DNA from: Protopterus annectens
Taxonomy: Eukaryota; Chordata; Ceratodontiformes; Protopteridae
DNA: 64,000 nucleotides
Assembly (NCBI RefSeq): GCF_019279795.1
Contig: NC_056745.1
Coordinates: 1,492,924,989 to 1,492,988,988, forward strand
Reading direction: 5' to 3'
This document shows, in pieces, positions 20,916 through 32,233 of this stretch. The notes below the pieces were generated by a model that saw only the letters and a program-made list of their open reading frames with translations, was not told where the DNA came from and searched no databases. A program made the position numbers and the translations under genes. The stretch's first letter is position 1; each line of letters opens with the position of its first letter.

Positions 20916-21261
20916 TGTTGCTCATCCATTCAGGATAAAACAGACTTAACAGTTGTGGGTTGGTTCAAGCGACTTTATTATATACAAACACATCAGGATT
21001 AGGACTTAGTAAATTAAACTTAAACTTATAAACTGACTACTGCACTCATACATGTTAACGCTCTGGCTGTTCTGTCAAAATGGCACTGCTACCTGCACAT
21101 GCTCAGTATTTATATGCACATGCTACTGCCGCTCTTTGTATTTATATGCATGCAACACCATCATGGATGGGCACTACCTGCTGCACATGCTCAGTATTTA
21201 TATGCACATGCTTATATCTGGAAATGGTTCTTAAAGGTACATACACACAGTCTGTTCTGCA
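20916..21261 (-). repeat. LTR, 3' copy
   Basis: About 346 bp, longer than its partner because a ~75-bp segment containing CTCAGTATTTATATGCACAT is repeated inside it (about 21105-21215). Confidence 0.8.
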
Positions 21262-21410
21262 GACTCCCTTTTTGAGAAATAGCTCACACATTAAATGACA
21301 ACATTGATTGACATGCACTTTACAGAAATGATCCTTTGACATGCAGTTATACTGAACTAATTCTTTGACATACAGTTATACAAAACTAAACACAAAAGAG
21401 ATAATCACGT

Positions 21411-21812
21411 CTAGGTTGCTGTGTATTTTACTCTAGGTCTAAAAATACAACCTGATTGTGTGACACAAAAATTGGAGCTTGGTCTAGCAATGGGGACTGT
21501 CTTTAAGGAATGTTCAACTTTAGGGACATCATCAAGAATGAGAACAGATATTGAGATATGTTCTTTAACAGGAACATTGTCTGGGTTGCTCTGAGATCTA
21601 GAGTCTGTATCACAGGTACGATGCTGTGATATCACTTCTGACACAGGAAGATGATGCCTGCGGTTTCTCCTGTATTCTGTACCCTCAGAGTCCACTAAGT
21701 AGGATCTCTGCTCAGCACAAACACCTCTCACGTGACCATTTCGATCAAAGCCTTTCATCATTTGCATCCTCACTAGCTCTCCACCTTTCAATGGATGAAG
21801 AAATCTGCTCAT
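21411..21812 (-). pseudogene. Integrase C-terminal region of the gypsy-like element
   Basis: On the minus strand the frame reads PLKGGELVRMQMMKG, then RSYLVDSEGTEYRRNRRHH, and near the end TQSGCIFRPRVKY. This is the basic C-terminal domain following the catalytic core in Ty3/gypsy integrases. It is separated from the core at 22620-21886 by a stop or shift around 21850. Confidence 0.8.
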
Positions 21813-21885
21813 TTTATCATAGCTGAACTTCTGGAATGAATGCTTCTTAAAAAGTTAGGCTTTGATTGCTCTGTTGTTTTCAGCA

Positions 21886-22620
21886 TTAGGCACCAACAAA
21901 CTTGAACTGATAGGCAGATAGAAGTCTCTGAGCAGGTGAGCCAAGTAGGTTGTCACAAGGTACATTTTTTAGATTAAGTACATTCAAGAAGATAGCAGTA
22001 TTGTCACACTTTGACCTCTCTAGCAATTCCTTTGCAGTCTGTACTGCATGTTCAGCCAGGCTGTTTGTTTGTGGGTATTCTGGACTGCTAGTAATATGGA
22101 TAAAGTCCCACTCTTTTGCAAATTTCTGAAATTGACTGATAAACTGGGTACTGTTGTCAGAGATAACTTTGTGTGGACTGCCGTGGACTGAGAAATGTTG
22201 TTTCATCTTCGTAATAACAGCACTGGATGTAAGGTTAGCTAGCAAATCTATTTCGGACCAGTTCGAATAAGAGTTTACCAAGACTAAGTAATGCAGATTG
22301 TTCCACTCAAGTGTGTCAGTGGCTACTGTTGACCAAGGTAGTTCAGGAATATGGCTTAGCTGAAGCGACTCTTTTTGCAAATGCAGTTTAGTACTATTGC
22401 ATACTGAACGAGATGAAAGCACTTTATCAATGTATTTTGACAGAGAAGGCCAGAATACTAGTCCTCTTGCCCTTCTTTTGGTAGCTTCTGAACCTGGGTG
22501 GCCACGATGCAAAATCTGAATGTATTCATGTTGTAAGGAAGTAGGAACAATGACTTTTGGACCTTTGAAAATGATATCTTCCATCAGCATCTCATCTCTG
22601 TAAGGTAAATAAGGTTGCAC
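21886..22620 (-). pseudogene. Ty3/gypsy integrase catalytic core
   Basis: A 244-codon minus-strand frame begins near MLMEDIIFKGPKVIVP. It carries the N-terminal His block (LHRGHPGSEATKRRARG) and a damaged Cys pair (RSVCNSTK), then the catalytic core: Asp in VATDTLEW, Asp in VISDNSTQF, and the Glu region in SLAEHAVQTAKELL. The order and spacing match the DD35E integrase fold that inserts LTR cDNA. The zinc-binding CC pair is degraded (C-N instead of C-x-x-C). Upstream pol is missing, so it is a remnant. Confidence 0.85.
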
Positions 22621-22924
22621 TTCTGGTGGTACAGAAGGTTGCTTTGACGGCCATCAAACACTGATGAAGTTATTTGCTTTTGCAAAACTGGATCAGTCTT
22701 TGTGTGATCAAACTCAAGTGGACTGGTTCTGTGAAATGCCTCTGCCGTATCAGCACACAGTAGTTAAAGGCCCTTGAAATCGTGTATGAACATACATGTA
22801 TATATTGGCAAAAGTTTATGCCAGAACTTGTAACTATGCCCAGTAGCACAACAGACTCTTTGAAACAACGGCACTTTAAAATCACTGTACTCTGCAAAAC
22901 CACTCTCCTTCTATGTGGCACACC
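22621..22924. other. Gypsy-like internal remainder
   Basis: About 300 bases upstream of the integrase core without a recognisable RT or RNase H motif. The block CACTTTAAAATCACTGTACTC near 22870 resembles repeats at 23580-23800, suggesting CR1 inserted inside a repetitive stretch. Confidence 0.4.
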
Positions 22925-23575
22925 ATCATAAAAGGGTTCTCATCCATGAAAAAGTGGTAATTGTTCCCCTCTTCTCGATGCTCATTAGACCCAACAACAA
23001 CATAGAGTACAACGCCCTTTTGGAAGGTACCTCACAAGACATCTGCAGCAGCTGGAAAGGCCACAATAGTACCTCTCAAAGAGGATTACTGGCCTCAAAC
23101 AAATGCCTTACACTGACAGTCTCAAAAAACTCCAGCTTTATTCCATAGCATATTGCCTACTCCGAGGTGATCTCTGCCTAACATGTAAAGCTATGTCAAA
23201 CCCAGAGCTGTTGGACCTGCTACACCTAAAGGAATCCCAATCCCTCCGAGTTACACGCTTTAGGGACCTAAACCTTGTCACCACAATAAACAGGACATGC
23301 TGGAGGGATAGATTCCTGTCCCAGAGACTTCCCATACTCTGGAACAGGCTACCCATCTGTGTCTAGCAAAGTTCCTCATTAGCACTCTTCAAGAAAAATC
23401 TTGATGAGTGGATGGGAAATAGGAAATACAGCCCGGGGATCACTTCTGTGTTTCTACTCGACAGTGGCACAGGAAAATAACTTTCTTTGGTGGCGTAAGC
23501 CAGGGAACCTTTTTGGCTAGGCTTACGTAGGCCCTTGGGCCGATAGCCTAGTTACCTACCTATGAACCTATAATA
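22925..23575 (+). pseudogene. CR1-like LINE 3' fragment (plus strand)
   Basis: It encodes decayed CR1 C-terminal blocks (MLIRPNNNIEYNALLEG, then SIAYCLLRGDLCLTCKAMSN and ELLDLLHLKESQSLRVTRF, TINRTCWRDRFLSQRLP). It ends with the family's 3' sequence GATAGCCTAGTTACC followed by CTATGAACCTA. It is 5'-truncated and nested in the gypsy-like element. Confidence 0.85.
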
Positions 23576-24372
23576 AATGCATCAAAATGACTGCACTTTG
23601 CAAATGAAATGTATACAGCACAAGAAACTCTCTGAAATGGCTGTACATTGTGAAATAACTCTGTACAGTGTAAGAAACGCTTTGAAATGGCAGCACTCTT
23701 TATGAATAAATGTACTGTACTTTGCAAAATAACTGTACTTTTAACATAGTAAACGCTGTGAAATTGCACTGTAGTAAAGCACACACTGAAAACACTTTGT
23801 ACACTCTGAGATACTTCGAACAATTCTAGTTATGCTTTGAATGGCTTTGGTCAATGCAGAATAGTAGCTCATGCCAAAACACGGTCGTTTACTACAACAA
23901 CATGCAGTTGCCTTGCTTTTCTAAGCTTATTTTTCCCTTTATTGTGCTTGTTATGCCCTTTTAAATTCTTAGCATGCTGTGTATACTTTTCTTGTGATCA
24001 TTTTACTTTAAACATCCTTGTTATGCAAATCAGAGGTAACTCTGAGCCCCATATAAGTATTTCAGATAATTTTATCAGATATCGTGGTTTCGAGCACTTC
24101 GCTTAATCAGCAATGCATTTTGTGCCATTTGTTTGATTAATATGTATTTCTACTCATTTGATTAATAATGTATTTGTGCTTTATAAATGCTTTGTATCAT
24201 TTTCTTTGCAAAATAAATCCTTTGTGTGAGTTCTGGTTACCCGAACTTCATTTCTGGCCTTTTTTAATTGTTTGAGCACATACATCACCCAGTTTGCTCG
24301 GTATAACTTCACTGTCAACTCTGTACCTCATGGCTTGAAGAAGTTGCACACACAATCCCAGTTCTGATACCT
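23576..24372. repeat. Imperfect ~45-bp repeats and gypsy-like leader
   Basis: From 23580 to 23820 a motif of the type GAAACGCTTTGAAATGGCAG / CTGTACTTTGCAAAATAACT recurs several times with variation. The remainder to 24372 has no coding signal and would correspond to the leader next to the 5' LTR. Confidence 0.5.
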
Positions 24373-24639
24373 TGTTGCTCATCCGGTCAGGATAAAACAG
24401 ACAAACAGTTGTGGGTTCAGTTCAACAGCTTTATTATATACAAAACACATCAGGATTAGGACTTAGTAACTTAAACGTAAATAAATGTATAAACAGACTG
24501 ACTACCACACTCATACATGTTAATACTCTGGCTGTTCTCTCAAAATGGCACGGATGTCTGCATGTGCTCACTATTTATATGTACGTGCCTGCACTTTGAA
24601 ATGCTTCTTAAAGATGCAACACACACACACTGTTCTACA
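24373..24639 (-). repeat. LTR, 5' copy
   Basis: 267 bp, direct repeat of 20916-21261. On the minus strand it begins TGTAGAACAGTGTGTG and ends ATGAGCAACA. Confidence 0.8.
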
Positions 24640-26000
24640 CCAAGTTTCAGTTAGAGTAAGTATGCCAAGGGAGTGGTGGGTCATCCATGCATTGAATTCA
24701 CTTACTTTGTTCATTATACTATGGCTATTAAGTGAACAAAGTGAGAGTTCTTTGTTGGGAGATTGAGGAATGGGAAGAGGGCTGAGACGTAAGGCCAGAG
24801 TTGGAGGGGTTAGGGACTGGTCCAGGGTTGGGGTGTATGTCACCAGAGAGAAGCGCATTTAAGAGAGAGTATAGTTTGGAATTTTAGGCAAAAGTTGAGG
24901 TTTTTGAGCTTTGGGTTTGGAAGATTTATAGTTGTGGGTGATGATCTGATTTTATGGAGGAGGTAGTTGGTAGTAAGAAAGAGGCAGGGAGATATGGAGA
25001 AATAGTGAAGAAAACTATTTAGTAGAGGTGTTAGTGGAGGTGGGAGCGAGATGCTGCTGATCGATATGAGTGTGATAGGAGGTAATTTAGGATAGTAGAG
25101 GAAGGAGGAGAGTAAGGGAGTAGGTGGTAAGCATGCTGGGGAAAGGAAAGGGAGATGATTTAGAGAGGGAGTAGAATTTGAGAGAGCAAAGAAGTGGAAA
25201 ATTTAGAATGTATTGTGAAGCATGGAGTTGGGGGATATGGGGTGCTTAGAATGGAGGGGGGGTGTTAGAGGGAGTTGTAGAGAGAGAGAGAGATGATGTG
25301 GAGGGGTAGTGATGAAGGAAGAGGAGATGGGTGTGGATAGGAAGTGAAGGAGTAGTGATGAGAGATATGGCACTGTGGGGTGTAGTTGAGGTAATGAGGG
25401 TAGGGTAAGTAAAGTGTAAGGTAAAGGAAGAAGTAAATAGAAGCAGAGTGGAGTTTGTGAGCAGTTATAAGAGAGTGGAAGTGTAGTTGTATCTGGTGTT
25501 ATAGATGTGGGAGGAGTAGAGGTGGAGAATGAGATTGGGAGGTGGAGAGAATAGGATGTACTAGAGGCAAGGGAGAGTCAATTTTTGAAGGTAGGAGGGG
25601 AGGTGCTAATGGGGTGGAGTTTGGAATTAACTATAAATGTAATGAAAGTAGGGGTGGGTGGGAATGGGGGTAGGGTAGGTGAGTGTTGTGACCCTGAGCA
25701 TAATGGGTTGAACCTAATTTTGAATGGGTTGAACCTAATTCTGAAAGGAGGAGTCTCCAAAAAGAAACAATCAGTGTGTTTGGGAAAGACTAGAGTGTTT
25801 AGCAGGAATTTCTGTAGAAAACAAACTATCCCACACTTACATCTCCTCCCGCTCTCTCAAAAACATCAACCCGGAAACCTTTTCCAGCTCTCTGAAATGC
25901 ACAAACTGGAGTCCTCTCATGTTTACTCAGCATGAAAGGGGGAGGTTGGGATTTGTAGGCAGTAGGGGGACAGAAGCATGAATTTGGATCAGTGGTGGGG
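24640..26000 (-). pseudogene. L2-like LINE 5' part (minus strand): leader and endonuclease start
   Basis: On the minus strand, 24858-24640 encodes LCSLNSHSIMNKVSEFNAW and GILTLTETW, the first endonuclease blocks. The plus-strand L2 copy has NARSLCNKIPNFHAW and ILSITKTW at 32234. The gypsy-like LTR cuts it exactly after ETW. Upstream (24860-25570), a purine-rich plus strand mirrors the pyrimidine-rich leader seen at 31620-32230. The rest of the same LINE probably lies at 11936-19060. Confidence 0.65.
25825..25935 (+). mobile_element. L2-like LINE scrap (plus strand)
   Basis: TTTTCCAGCTCTCTGAAATG and CACAAACTGGAGTCCTCT closely match 32920-32960 of the plus-strand L2 copy, in the opposite orientation to its surroundings. 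Confidence 0.7.
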
Positions 26001-26859
26001 GATAGCTGTTACAGAGAGGAAATCTAGTTCGAGGATAATCAGTTTAAGGGAGACAGGGTAATAATAAAGGAGAAGTAAATGAGTTTTACAGTTAATTAGT
26101 TGGATATCTTTGTTTAACCCGACCAGTGGATGCATTGTTATATAAAAAGTGCAGTCTGGGTCTGAATTTTCTGCAAACACAAATAGCTTAACATCAACTG
26201 TGTGTGTGTGTCTACCTGTTTGAGCTAATATTCATTAACCCCTGGAGAGCACTCTGCTTTGGCTTGTAAGCAGCTCCCTCCCCCAAACACACACACATCT
26301 TTCATTTCTCTTTTATTCTCTTCTCTTAAGTAGTATCCATAACTGATCAAATACTGTGTTTGTTAATTTAATTGAGAGCACAATAGCCTACAGATACAGG
26401 GTTATGCTGTTTCCACCTGATAAATGGCTAAGAAATGATTTGCAGCTAAACAGCAGTCCTTGGTCAATTCTAATGTTTTTTCTTAAACACAAACTCGCCT
26501 TTGCTTGGATCCTGTCTCATCCCACTCCATTTGCTCTTTGCTCATCCTGCTCCATTCACCCCAGTACACTTGGGCTCACTCTGCTCCCCTTCCTGCCCCC
26601 ATATCCCACCTGCCCCCAATGCCTGTAATTTAAACTTGACCAAACCACACCCACCAGAGTTCAAACTGCCCGATCTGCTATAGTAATTACAACTATCCCC
26701 TCCTATTACAAATTACTAGCTATCTACAATACATTTGCTCACACCAAAGATGACTAAATAGAAACATATCCAGTAAGCACCCCAAACATTTCATATATAA
26801 CTTCTAATATTGAATATGTGACATAAGACACCAATACCTTAACAAACATGAATTTATCT
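26001..26859. other. Unassigned intronic sequence
   Basis: Contains a short (TG) run at about 26201-26210 and C-rich stretches at 26540-26620. No exon or recognisable repeat. Confidence 0.5.
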
Positions 26860-26899
26860 TCCTTCATAGGTTGGTACTAGGCTATTGGCCCTAGGGGCC

Positions 26900-28815
26900 T
26901 ATACATGCCTAGCCATAACAATTCCCTGGCTATTTCTTCCCACAGTATTTACTTCCCTGGACCCCTGTCTAGCAGGGCAACTGACATGATCCCCGGTGTG
27001 AATTTTCTATTTCCCATCCAATCATCAAGGTTCCTTTTGAAGAAGGCCAAAGAGGTGCTCTGCTTGATATGTATGGGCAGTCTATTCCAGAGTCTGGGGA
27101 GTCTCTGTGTCAGGAACCTATCCCTTCATAATGTTTTGTTCATTATGATGACAAGGTTTAGATCCATGGAGCGTGTCTTTCTGAGGGATTGGGATTTCTT
27201 TAAATGTAGCATGTCCAACAGCTCTGGGTTTGACATGGCATTGTATGTTGAGCAGAGATTGCCTCTGAGTAGACGATATGAGACAGAGTATAGGTGGAGT
27301 TTTTTTTAAACTGTCAACATAAGGCATCTGCTTTAGGCCTGTGATTCTTTTAGTGAGGTATGTCTGTGGCCTTTCCAGTTGTTGCAGAGTTTTCAGAGGT
27401 ACATACCAAATGGGGTGTTGTATTCTATAATGGGCCTAATGAGGGATGAGTACAGTGGGACAATGACCTCCTTTTTTTCTGGATGAAAGGCCCTTAGTGA
27501 TGAGGTGTGCCACATAGAAAGATTTCCTGACTGTTGTGGCAATGTTGTTATCGAAGGTGAAACCACTGTCCACCTGTGTCCTTAAGTGTCTTATCACACT
27601 TTCAGTGTTTAGTGTACTGCCACCTATGTGGTAATTCATGGGTACATGTTTTTTCCCAAAGGGGATGACTATACATTTCTTGGCACTGAGCTTGAGCCCA
27701 TGGCTCTGGCACCAAGCATCTGTTTCTGTAAGGCCCTTTTGTAGAATATCCACATCATTTGGGGATTCAATAATGGCTCCCAGTTTGCAGTCATCTGTGA
27801 ACTTTGTTAGCCTGAGTCCCTTAGTGTTGGCCTGTACTTCAGAGAAGTAGATGCCAAACAAGAGTGGTCCCAGGACTGAACCCTGAGGGACTCCCACTTG
27901 TCTGGAGCTGGATTTGAAGTCGGCTACGTTTAAAGTGTGGGTTCTGTCAATAAGTCAGTCGGCAACCCATCAAGTGACATAGGGATTAATGCCCAGCTTA
28001 GTAAGTTTATGTATAATTCCAGAGTGGGGCATGGTATTGAAGACCTTGGCGAGGTCCAGATAGGCTGTGTGGACCACCTTACCCTTGTTCACAGCTCTGG
28101 AGACCAATTTGAAGAAGTCAGTCAGGTTCAGGAGACAAGATCGGCCCTTCAGGAACCCAAACTGCATGGAGTCCAGTGTTTGACGGTTGCCATTGTCTTT
28201 GTTTATAATTTCCATGATAACACGTTCCATGGCCTTGGAGATCAGGCTCGTCAGACTGATGGGGTGGTAGGTCTCGGGATCCAAGGTGGATCCCCCTTGT
28301 AGAGTGGGTTAACTGTAGCTGTGTGCCACTCAGTGGGCATGAAGCCTGAGGTGAGGCTATTATTAAACATGACACTTAGGTGAGGTGCCAGTTCATTTTG
28401 TAGTTCATGTAGTACACAGGCTAGGATGTTGTCTGGCCCCATGGATGCTGTATTCTTAGCTTTGGAGAGTGCATTTTTTTACCTGTGTGGCCATTATTAC
28501 CAGAATTTGGCAATCTTTCGGTATTGAGATGGGCACTTTAGGGGGAGTGAAGTTTGCACTGAATCGATCTGCCAGGATATTGGCAATATCCTTGCGATCA
28601 GTATATTTAATGCCATTCGGTTGTAGCTCATAGCGGATCTGAGCATTGCCATTTAGATTCTTGACATAGCTACAGATTGCCTTGTGGTTGTCTTTGGAAT
28701 CTTTGGCAATTTTATTTTCGTAACTAGCTTTGGAGGATTTTATGAGGGATCTCACCTTTTTTCCGAGGCTGGTAAGGGAGTTTTTTGCATCCTGGGATTT
28801 TCCTCTTTTCTGCAA
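26900..28815 (-). pseudogene. CR1-like ORF2 reverse transcriptase (minus strand)
   Basis: The N-terminal basic segment reads LGKKVRSLIKSSKASYENKIAKDSK (two pieces, 28815-28456). RT blocks follow: NNSLTSGFMPTEWHTATV (28442-28251), TYHPISLTSLISKAMERV and FGFLKGRSCLLNLTDFF (28284-27970), then GVPQGSVLGPLLFGIYF and LTKFTDDCKLGAI (27897-27436). The catalytic box is F-T-D-D instead of FADD. The C-terminal part at 27327-27118 is only partly open. The order matches the better-preserved 40485-41471 copy. Confidence 0.85.
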
Positions 28816-28941
28816 CAGTTTCTTCGTTTTGTTGTAACATTTGTTTATGGCAAGGGACCACCAGATTGGCTTCCTTTTTTGGTGGAGAGTGTCTTGGTTC
28901 TATTGGGGATGGCACGATTCCTGCATGAGTGGATGTGCTCG

Positions 28942-29455
28942 TACAGTGCCTTAGTGTAGGATGTTCCCGTCTGCATGGGTGTCATGAAGTTTGTCACTTC
29001 TGACTTGAGTGGCATGAAGTTGGCTTTGGAGGAGTTTTTTTATGGAGGTTTCCTTACTGGGGGATGGGGGTGGGATTTGGATGACAAGGGTGATTAGCTT
29101 ATGGTCAGACCTGACCGACAAGGTGGTGACCATAGGTGTGGAGCATCGATTTCCCATGTTGGTAATGAGCAGGTCTAGAATATTGAAGCACCTGGTGGAA
29201 CTAATACAGTGCCTTAGTGTAGGATGTTCCCGTCTGCATGGATGTCATGAAGTTTGTCACTTCCGACTTGAGTGGCATGAAGTTGGCTTTGGAGGAGTTT
29301 TTTTATGGAGGTTTCCTTGATGGGGGTGGGATTTGGATGACAAGGGTGATTAGCTTATGGTCAGACCTGACCGACAAGGTGGTGACCATAGGTGTGGAGC
29401 ATCGATTTCCCATGTTGGTAATGACCAGGTCTAGGATATTGGAGCCCCTGGTGGG
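28942..29455 (-). repeat. 263-bp tandem duplication in CR1 endonuclease
   Basis: Bases 28942-29204 repeat at 29205-29455 with few differences (both contain CCTTAGTGTAGGATGTTCCC and ATGGTCAGACCTGACCGACA). On the minus strand both copies encode NMGNRCSTPMVTTLSVRSDH. It is a local duplication after insertion. Confidence 0.9.
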
Positions 29456-29459
29456 ACTA

Positions 29460-29890
29460 AGGATTAGTTGATCCAGGGCATTGAAATTTATGAATTCCAA
29501 GAACCGTTGGGCAAAGTTGATGGTACACGAGTAGTTTTCCCAGTTAATGACAGGTTAGTTGAAATCACCCAGTATTAGGGTGTTTGGTTGTATCTTAATA
29601 TTTTCCATTATGTTTAGAAAGGTGTAGTGAGAATCTTGGGGCATGGTGGGGGATCTGTAGCAGGCTACAATTTGGATTGCAGTCTTAACTAGTGTTAGTT
29701 GCACCTGGAGAATTTCAGATGCATTGTGCTCGGCATCTAGCATGGTGTTGGAAATATCCTTGGTGAATATGGACACTCCTCCACCTGGTTTGGTGGCCGA
29801 AAAGTGTGGTTAAGAGTTGTAGCCTAGTATTGCAGGGGTGCTCTCTGGAGCCTTGAAACAGGTCTTAGTTACTGCACAGATATCGATGTT
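29460..29890 (-). pseudogene. CR1-like ORF2 endonuclease (minus strand)
   Basis: Minus-strand frames 29776-29555 (TLVKTAIQIVACYRSPTM, TLILGDFN) and 29500-29303 (MEFINFNALDQLILSPTRG, NILDLVITNMG) are exonuclease/endonuclease/phosphatase-fold blocks of LINE AP endonuclease: the GDFN motif and the SDH motif in VRSDHKLITL. The domain nicks target DNA. Frames are disjoint and the region also carries the 263-bp duplication. Confidence 0.85.
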
Positions 29891-29891
29891 T

Positions 29892-31036
29892 CTATTTTAG
29901 GAGTGCCTCGAGAGAGTGCATTTTGAGGTGTAGACATTTAGCATTGAGTAGCATTACCTTCAGATTTTGTATGCTTGTACCTGTTATGGTGGTGGTTTTT
30001 GTCCTTTGAACTTTGCCTAAAATAGGCACTATAGGGGTGGTAAGAGCCTTAGCCAGTAACCTGAATCCCAGGGGCAACAGGTGCAGACCATCCCTGGCAA
30101 AGCATCGTGGTCTGTCTATCATGTCGTTCCAGGCAGACAGATACTGGATCCCCTTTGAATGACACCAGAAGCTTAGCCAATTGTTGAAATCGGTAATTTT
30201 GTCCTTATACTGTGGTATCATTTCTGGGCGAAGGCAGGATGCTACTCAGGGCTAGGGTCATACCTGCCTGGGCCACATGATCCGAGAGCTCTTCAATGTC
30301 TCTTTTCATGTAGTCCAGGGAGGTACGTCTCAAGTCATTCACTCCAACATGGAGAATGACAGTGTCATATTTGTACTTGTTGTGGAGTGAGTTGAGTGCA
30401 TGCATTATGTGGCGGATCCTGGCACACAACATGCAGCTCACTGTAATTTTCTCCTTGTTCATCCTGGTGCATGGGACATCAGTGTGCCTGACTATAGATT
30501 CACCTATGACTTAAGTGTTGGGTATGTTGTCTTTCCTTATGAGCTGCTGTTGTGTGGCACACTGGTGTTGTGAGCTATGTGACACTTTGGTTGTGATTGG
30601 TGTTTGTTTGCGTTTCAGCTTTGGAGGTCCTTGTTGCTTGGGCAGGTTAATGTTAAGGGCCTCCACATATGTGGGTTTGGTGTTGCTATGTGTGGGTGTT
30701 GGTGGTGTAGGTTTAGGAGGGCTATGTGTTGCTTGAGGTGTAGTGCTGGTGTTAACCTTCTCCTCTTGACTGTCTAGCACAGTCTTTGGTGGAGAGAGCT
30801 TTGCTTCCAGTTTGGCTATGTAAGTGCATCTCTCACAGGTTGTAGTGTTAGGTGGTTGGAGGACAGGGTTGTGTGTGCACATGAGGCAATTGCTCCAGTA
30901 TGCCCAGATTCACCAGGTGGACAGGAGAAATCACCAGAAGCTGACCCTTGAACATGCCTGGTTTGGTGCTTTTTTTATATAAAGTATAACAGCTGTTTTC
31001 CCTTACCTTAGCAAGGTACTTTGCATTTACAGGCAA
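29892..31036 (-). pseudogene. CR1-like ORF1 with SGNH esterase domain (minus strand)
   Basis: The N-terminus (31036-30848) has LAKVRENSCYTLYKKSTK and QLLVISPVHLVNLGILEQ. The next frame, 30882-30511, holds a C-x-x-C-like TTTCERCTYIAKLEAKL and a Pro/Thr-rich linker. The esterase domain spans 30462-29892: VILHVGVNDLRRTSLDYMKR (GxND block) and ARDGLHLLPLGFRLLAKAL (DxxH block). The GDS block lies near 30500-30480, between frames. SGNH esterases in CR1-type ORF1 are established; their role in retrotransposition is unclear. At least two frameshifts are present. Confidence 0.8.
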
Positions 31037-31040
31037 GGAG

Positions 31041-31599
31041 AGTTGAGTGCTTGTATCAGATTAAGACTTCCTAGTGCTTTCCAGCAGGTTTTAAAGCAAG
31101 TGCTAGTCACAGGGATGCTTAGGTAAGAGGAGTTAGATGTGAAAGTAGGTAACTTAGGTTTTACCTGTCTAAATGTTAAGTGTTAGTGGAGAGTCACTAT
31201 TTTTAAAACAGCAAGATAGATTGAAAAGGGAGTGGGCATTTTTGTATTCTGGTACTATGGAATACAGTAGGATGGCCAATAAATTTAAATAGTTGGAGTG
31301 ATTTTACAAAATGATAATTTTGTGCTTACTCACACAAGCCAGTGAAAACAGGAATGAGATATATGGTCAAATTAACATAAGGGGAAGGCAACTAGAAAGA
31401 CAGTGGTGTTTAACACTATAGTAACCAGGTGGGGGGTGGGGGAAAACTTTTCTGCCCAACTCACAAGAGACAGAGCTGTTGTCTCTCCAAGTTTTAAGAT
31501 GCAGTTAAAAGCAGAATACAAGTAAAACACAAGGTGAATAGAACACATCACGGTATTCAAAATAGAAAAAGGCAATAAAGTAATGCAACAAATAAAAAG
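31041..31599. other. Unassigned spacer between CR1 leader and L2 leader
   Basis: The first ~60 bases may belong to the CR1 5' leader. No gene or clear repeat is visible in the rest. Confidence 0.45.
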
Positions 31600-32233
31600 C
31601 AATCATTTCCAGTGTCCACACTTAAAGCCATAGCACCACTCCCATACCCAAAAAGTCCATTCACAAGCTCATCAGCCCAACCAACACAATCCCCCCACTC
31701 CCCTTAGCTGTCTTCCACTTTAGAACTAGTTTGACTAATCCCATAGCCACTCTACTCTCCACTGTACTACAATTTCCCAAACACCACAATACTCACATCA
31801 TTATCCCTCTAAAACCCACCTCCTTTGTACTCCTCCCTCCTCTTCTCTTCCTAACATACCTTCACTTTCTCACCAGTCTCTAATCACCCTCCCTCCTGTC
31901 ATATAACTTCTACATACCCCACATATGTTAAACATCCCACAACCACTATATCCCCTCATCTCTATATCGTCAGTAGCACCTCTTGTTCCCTTATAAACTC
32001 ATTCATGTTCACAGCCTCTCATTCCCAATCCCTAGCAACACTACCATAGCACAACACCCAACTCTCAAATAGGACACTACGCACTCTAAATTCATCTTTT
32101 CCCATATCATGAACTTATCCCCAAGCTTCTCTCTGGTGACATTCACCCAAACCCTGGTCCCTCGCCCTCTCTTCATTCAAACCCATTCCTTCACTCTTCC
32201 TCCCCATCCTGCAAATCCCTCTTTTTCACTACA

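Larger units (their letters stand above)
20916..24639 (-). mobile_element. Ty3/gypsy-like LTR retrotransposon (minus strand, internally deleted)
   Basis: LTRs at 20916-21261 and 24373-24639 are direct repeats (shared CAGGATAAAACAGAC, CAGGATTAGGACTTAGTAA). They start TG and end CA on the appropriate strand, and are flanked by CAAAG / CCAAG, a one-mismatch 5-bp target duplication. A purine tract (AAAAAGGGAG on the minus strand) abuts the 3' LTR at 21262-21275. Next to the 5' LTR the minus strand reads AGGTATCAGAACTGGG, possibly a primer-binding site. Only integrase is recognisable internally; gag, protease and RT are missing. A CR1 piece occupies 22925-23575. Confidence 0.8.
26860..31040 (-). 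mobile_element. CR1-like LINE, nearly full length (minus strand)
   Basis: Read on the minus strand: 5' leader and ORF1 (31036-29892), endonuclease (about 29890-28950, with an internal tandem duplication), RT (28815-27436), C-terminal region (27330-27118) and a 3' end with GCCTAGTACC-type sequence near 26870. It is the same family as 37407-41905. Multiple stops and frameshifts make it inactive. Confidence 0.85.

Noticed and set aside
24860-25570. Purine-rich block as a regulatory or matrix-attachment region
   Set aside because: It mirrors the pyrimidine-rich leader of the plus-strand L2-like LINE, so element sequence explains it.
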